DNA of 64,000 bases from Paenibacillus donghaensis. GTDB lineage: Bacteria; Bacillota; Bacilli; Paenibacillales; Paenibacillaceae. The notes beneath the pieces were generated by a model. The model had not been told where the DNA came from and did no database searches. It worked only from the letters and a program-made list of their open reading frames with translations. The stretch spans positions 8,432,001-8,496,000 of the forward strand of contig NZ_CP021780.1 in the NCBI RefSeq assembly GCF_002192415.1, in the 5' to 3' direction. The position numbers and the translations under genes were made by a program. This document shows, piece by piece, positions 60,985 to 64,000 of this stretch. Numbering within the stretch: position 1 is the first letter of the stretch; the number at the start of each line of letters is the position of its first letter.

Positions 60985-61893
60985 ATGACTGTAAGTCAAC
61001 AAATATTTACCAAGGAAGAACAGCACAAGCCGCAGAAATCCGGAGCTATCAGAACCGCAAAGCTGGCGCAGCGGGTTATCATGATCATTATAGGATCAGC
61101 CATGATGTCAGTCGCTCTGGAGATATTCTTGGTACCCAACAGCCTGATTGACGGCGGGATTACCGGTATTTCCATTATGCTTTCCCATCTTTTTGACATC
61201 CCCCTGGGAATATTGCTAACACTGCTCAACCTGCCGTTCCTGGTAATTGGCTACAAGCAGATTGGCAAGACCTTTGCTTTGTCCACTCTTTTTGCAGTCG
61301 TGCTGATGTCGATCGGAACCTATCTGCTGCATCCTGTGAATCCGATTACTGTTGAACCGCTGCTGGCCGCCGTCTTTGGAGGGGTAATCCTGGGCGTGGG
61401 AGTCGGGCTGGTGGTACGGTATGGCGGATCGCTGGACGGGACTGAGATCGTAGCGATTCTGGTCAGCAAGAAACTTCCGTTCTCCGTAGGCGAAGTAGTC
61501 ATGTTCTTCAACCTGTTTATTCTATCCGGCGCGGGCTTTGTATTCGGCTGGAACAATGCCATGTTCTCATTGATTGCCTATTATATTGCCTTTAAGTTGA
61601 TTGATGTTACGCTGGAAGGTCTGGATCAATCGAAATCGGTTTGGATCATCAGCGATAAATTCCGTGATATCGGAGAAGCTCTGACGGAACGCCTCGGGCG
61701 CGGCGTCACTTATCTGGACGGAGAAGGCGGGTTCTCCGGTGACGAAAAGAAGGTTATCTTCGTTGTCATTACGCGGCTGGAGGAAGCCAAGCTCAAAACG
61801 ATTGTGGAGGATTGGGACTCTGATGCCTTCGTGGCCATCGGCAATATCCATGATGTCAAGGGCGGACGCTTCAAGAAGAAATCCATCCATTAG
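60985..61893 (+). CDS. YitT-family membrane protein (DUF161/DUF2179)
   Basis: A 302-residue protein with five or six membrane segments (VIMIIIGSAMMSVALEIFLV, FALSTLFAVVLMSIGTYLL and others) and a cytosolic C-terminal DUF2179 domain (~225-300, LERLGRGVTYLDGEGGFSG-like segment). GGSLDGTEIVAILVSKK is a YitT-family hallmark. Molecular role is not established. The ATG at 60985 follows GGGGGAG; the in-frame ATG at 60913 lacks a ribosome binding site. Confidence 0.87.
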   Translation: MTVSQQIFTKEEQHKPQKSGAIRTAKLAQRVIMIIIGSAMMSVALEIFLVPNSLIDGGITGISIMLSHLFDIPLGILLTLLNLPFLVIGYKQIGKTFALSTLFAVVLMSIGTYLLHPVNPITVEPLLAAVFGGVILGVGVGLVVRYGGSLDGTEIVAILVSKKLPFSVGEVVMFFNLFILSGAGFVFGWNNAMFSLIAYYIAFKLIDVTLEGLDQSKSVWIISDKFRDIGEALTERLGRGVTYLDGEGGFSGDEKKVIFVVITRLEEAKLKTIVEDWDSDAFVAIGNIHDVKGGRFKKKSIH

Positions 61894-61926
61894 CACGGCC
61901 CTGAGCTACTAGTGCCCCTAACTGAA

Positions 61927-61999
61927 AGAAGGTATATTTACGAACGATCGAGCATTAAATACGGTTGAGGATGCCGTATTTCCCTATATAGTACCTTCT
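61927..61999. other. Nested inverted repeat
   Basis: An outer pair AGAAGGTATA / TATAGTACCTTCT encloses an inner pair AAATACGG / CCGTATTT (61957-61964 and 61974-61981). It lies 34 bases after the YitT gene and ~20 before the convergent terminator. It might be a small structured RNA or a transposon remnant. Confidence 0.5.
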
Positions 62000-62018
62000 G
62001 TCCCGAACCAGGACGTCC

Positions 62019-62055
62019 AATAAGCCCGCAGCGGAATTCATGCTGCGGGCTTATT
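62019..62055. terminator. Bidirectional terminator between yitT-like and ligD polymerase genes
   Basis: A 14-bp perfect stem (AATAAGCCCGCAGC and complement) over a nine-base loop lies seven bases before the minus-strand stop at 62062. It can serve both convergent transcripts; T-runs are short on both sides. Confidence 0.85.
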
Positions 62056-62061
62056 GCTGCG

Positions 62062-62946
62062 CTATGGCAAGCGGGCAATGACATCCTCTACAGGCTGGGG
62101 AGGCAGCTTCCCGATCAGCTCGCCCACCGAACGCAGCCGTTCTTCGATGTTCAGCAGGTGGAAATCCAGCGGGGAGACATTCCGCTCCACTTCCTCCCAC
62201 AGCAGCGGTGTGGAGACCGTGGCCAGCGGCCGGGCGCGGGGAGTATACGGCGCGGCCAGGGTTTTGCCTCCGTAATGCTGCAGATAATCGAAATAGATTT
62301 TGTCGCCGCGGTTTTTTTTGAGCCGCTCCAGGGTGAACAGGCCGGGATGTTTCTCTGCCACGAACCGGCCGACGAAATGGCCGATCCGGCGCAGCCCCTC
62401 GAAGGTGACTCCGGGGCTGACGGGAACGATGATCTGGACGCCCGTTGCGCCCGAGGTCTTGGGAACGGACTGGAGGCCAAGCGATTTCAGGACCCCGCCA
62501 ACGATGGCGGCAGCCTCCATAATCCGCGGCTCCACGTCCATGGAGGGGTCCAGGTCAATCATCCATTCGCAAGGCAGACTGCTGCCGGCATAATGCAGGG
62601 AGGGATGGAACTCCAGCGCGGCCAGGTTGCCCAACCAGAGCAGCTCCGGCAGCTCCTGCAGCAGGATATAGGTAATATTGTCCTGACTGGCGGTCCGCAC
62701 GAATGGAGGGAGCGGCTCTGGCGCATTCTTCTGATAGAACGACATCCCCCCCACCCCGTGAGGATAGCGGATCACTGTCAGCAGCCGGTCCCGGCAATAG
62801 GGCAACAGATAAGGAGAGAGCGCGGCCAGCTTCTGCAGATAGATCCGTTTGGTAATTCCGCACTCCGGCCAGAGCAGCTTCTCGGGATTGGTTACAGCAA
62901 TTTCATGGCCGTCCACGGTGATTGAACCTTTGATCGTTGCCGGCAT
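62062..62946 (-). CDS. ligD: NHEJ LigD polymerase-domain protein
   Basis: A 294-residue archaeo-eukaryotic primase-like polymerase of the LigD type, used to fill ends in non-homologous end joining. N-terminal VTNPEKLLWPECGITKRIYLQKL, FYQKNAPE, then WMIDLDPSMDVEP (metal Asp pair DLD), KTSGATGVQIIVPV and PYTPRARPLATVSTPLLWEEV are LigD polymerase hallmarks. There is no ligase or phosphoesterase domain in this chain. AAGGAGGA lies ahead of the ATG. The ligase domain is the upstream gene in the same operon. Confidence 0.92.
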   Translation of the reverse strand: MPATIKGSITVDGHEIAVTNPEKLLWPECGITKRIYLQKLAALSPYLLPYCRDRLLTVIRYPHGVGGMSFYQKNAPEPLPPFVRTASQDNITYILLQELPELLWLGNLAALEFHPSLHYAGSSLPCEWMIDLDPSMDVEPRIMEAAAIVGGVLKSLGLQSVPKTSGATGVQIIVPVSPGVTFEGLRRIGHFVGRFVAEKHPGLFTLERLKKNRGDKIYFDYLQHYGGKTLAAPYTPRARPLATVSTPLLWEEVERNVSPLDFHLLNIEERLRSVGELIGKLPPQPVEDVIARLP

Positions 62947-62990
62947 AACAGTCCTCCTTCCTTAAGTGGGTGGGACAATAATACGGGATA

Positions 62991-63944
62991 CTAGCTCCTC
63001 TGCTCCAAGCGGCAAGACGACGGAGGGAGATCGACCCTCGCTTGAATGACCGGCTGGCGCAGCGTACCGGAGGCATTCCATTCCAGGTAATGAATCTTGA
63101 ACACTAGCAGCGGCTTCACCCAGAAGGCTCCCTTGGCCCGCTGCGGTATGGTGGCAAAGGGCATTTGGTCTTCTGCAAGCTGCAGCACCTGTGCAGTCAG
63201 TTCTCTCCAGTCCGCTGCCGTCAGTCTACCGGAGCCGGCATGGCCGATGTAATGCAGCTGCCCGTCCCCGCCGTACAGGCCCAGCAGCAGCGCATTTACA
63301 ATTCCGTCCCGGAAGGTGACGCCTCCGGCAACGGCGGTAAGGTCAGAGATCAGCTTGCACTTCTGCCAGCGCTTGTCTTTGCCGCCAAGCGCATAGGTAC
63401 TGCCGATATCCTTGATTACGATTCCTTCCAGCTTCGCTTTGACGGCAGCGGCGTACAACTGGGCAGGGTCAGTGTAGCTCGGCACACCCTGAACATGGGG
63501 ATGAGGCAGCAGCCGTTCGTTCAGCTGCTGCTGCCGCTGCGATAACGGCAGACCCGTCAGCCACTCTCCATCACAATAGAGCAAGTCAAATATCATGTAG
63601 ATTACCGGAACTTGCGGAATCACCGCTTCGATGGCGCTGCTGCTCCTCAGGCTGTCGCGCCGCATCACCTCATGGAAGGAGGGCTTGCCCTCCTTCAAGG
63701 CAATGATCTCCCCGTCCAGGATGGCGGAGCCAGCCCGGAAGTAGCTGGACTGCACAGCAAGCTCCGGATACTGTGAGGTGCGGCGGTTGCCGCGCCGGTT
63801 GATCAGTTCTGTGGAATCGCCGTCACAGTAGGACAGCATGCGGACGCCGTCCCACTTGATCTGGGCAATCCACTGGTTGCCTTCCGGCAGCCGTGCCGCC
63901 AATATAGGCTCGAAAGGCGTGATCGGCTGCAGCTTCATGGGCAT
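62991..63944 (-). CDS. ligD: NHEJ ATP-dependent DNA ligase (LigD ligase-domain type)
   Basis: A 317-residue ATP-dependent ligase. Motif I is IKWDGVRML with the adenylated Lys near residue 29; LDGEIIALKEG, MIFDLLYCDGEWL (motif III-like), LEGIVIKDIGS (motif IV) and KWQKCK-type residues follow, then the OB-fold end. It has no polymerase or phosphoesterase domain, so the usual LigD is split in two genes here. Three bases separate its start from the stop of the Ku-like gene, and 44 bases separate it from the polymerase gene. It seals broken ends with Ku. Confidence 0.9.
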   Translation of the reverse strand: MPMKLQPITPFEPILAARLPEGNQWIAQIKWDGVRMLSYCDGDSTELINRRGNRRTSQYPELAVQSSYFRAGSAILDGEIIALKEGKPSFHEVMRRDSLRSSSAIEAVIPQVPVIYMIFDLLYCDGEWLTGLPLSQRQQQLNERLLPHPHVQGVPSYTDPAQLYAAAVKAKLEGIVIKDIGSTYALGGKDKRWQKCKLISDLTAVAGGVTFRDGIVNALLLGLYGGDGQLHYIGHAGSGRLTAADWRELTAQVLQLAEDQMPFATIPQRAKGAFWVKPLLVFKIHYLEWNASGTLRQPVIQARVDLPPSSCRLEQRS

Positions 63945-63947
63945 AAC

Positions 63948-64000
63948 CTAAGCCCCGGTTTCTTTGGTGCGGGTGCTGCGGCGTTTGGGCTTGGGCGCAA
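63948..64000 (-). CDS. C-terminal end of an upstream gene, probably Ku
   Basis: The last 17 codons and stop of a minus-strand gene that runs off the window. The tail (APKPKRRSTRTKETGA) is rich in Lys, Arg and Pro like the basic C-terminus of bacterial Ku. Position directly before LigD-type genes supports Ku, the end-binding partner. So little is visible that the call rests mostly on context. Confidence 0.6.
   Translation of the reverse strand, partial: APKPKRRSTRTKETGA

Noticed and set aside
1..64000. tRNA or rRNA genes
   Set aside because: No cloverleaf-like or rRNA-like stretch was recognised by eye in the intergenic regions.

Overview
The window looks like a chromosomal segment of a Paenibacillus-type bacterium (Bacillota). 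Nearly every gene is preceded by a strong GGAGG-type ribosome binding site. Several genes have recognisable Bacillus counterparts: a YhgD/YhgE-like pair, a YvgK/YvgL/YvgM-like molybdate set, a SigY/YxlC-like sigma operon, a UgtP-like glucosyltransferase and a bactofilin next to an M23 peptidase. Organism and functions are inferred from sequence patterns only; no database was searched.

Region 1 (1-18.4 kb) is the 3' part of an exopolysaccharide locus, all on the plus strand. It holds two Wzy/O-antigen-ligase-type membrane proteins, a WecG/TagA/CpsF glycosyltransferase, a Wzx-type flippase, one GT2 and three GT4 glycosyltransferases, a UDP-glucose 6-dehydrogenase and a ManC-type mannose-1-phosphate guanylyltransferase. 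This gene set implies a polymer built from GDP-mannose and UDP-glucuronate. A class I cyclic-di-GMP riboswitch then precedes three secreted carbohydrate-active genes: two GH26 mannanase-like enzymes with PA14 domains and a 900-residue glycosidase-like protein with an F5/8 C domain. The cassette ends in a terminator. The likely logic is synthesis of a mannose-rich polysaccharide beside c-di-GMP-controlled trimming or remodelling of it.

Region 2 (18.4-25.6 kb) is repeat-rich intergenic DNA around a dps gene with a PerR-like operator. An AIM24-family gene, a coiled-coil membrane protein, an M50-type membrane peptidase, an unknown 230-residue protein and a WYL-domain regulator follow.

Region 3 (25.8-43.2 kb) has an oligopeptide/dipeptide ABC operon, modA-modB without modC, a SigY-like ECF operon, a molybdate-type one-component regulator on the minus strand, dgt, a chemoreceptor, a 2-hydroxyacid dehydrogenase, thpR, a SleB-type hydrolase and a UPF0173 metallohydrolase.

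Region 4 (43.2-46 kb) is a second repeat-rich island carrying an IS3-family element whose orfB is frameshifted.

Region 5 (46-64 kb) has a UgtP-like glycolipid synthase, a TetR-YhgE pair with two similar operator-like sites, a lone gltB, an ABC exporter pair, bactofilin plus M23 peptidase, cardiolipin synthase, a YitT protein, and a non-homologous end-joining operon: a Ku-like tail at the window edge, then separate LigD ligase and polymerase genes.

The most unusual non-coding content is a set of intergenic repeat families. They are a ~30-bp motif in at least ten copies, a ~106-bp hairpin element in two copies, a 101-bp palindromic unit (three in tandem, with relatives placed right after terminators) and a 51-bp tandem array.
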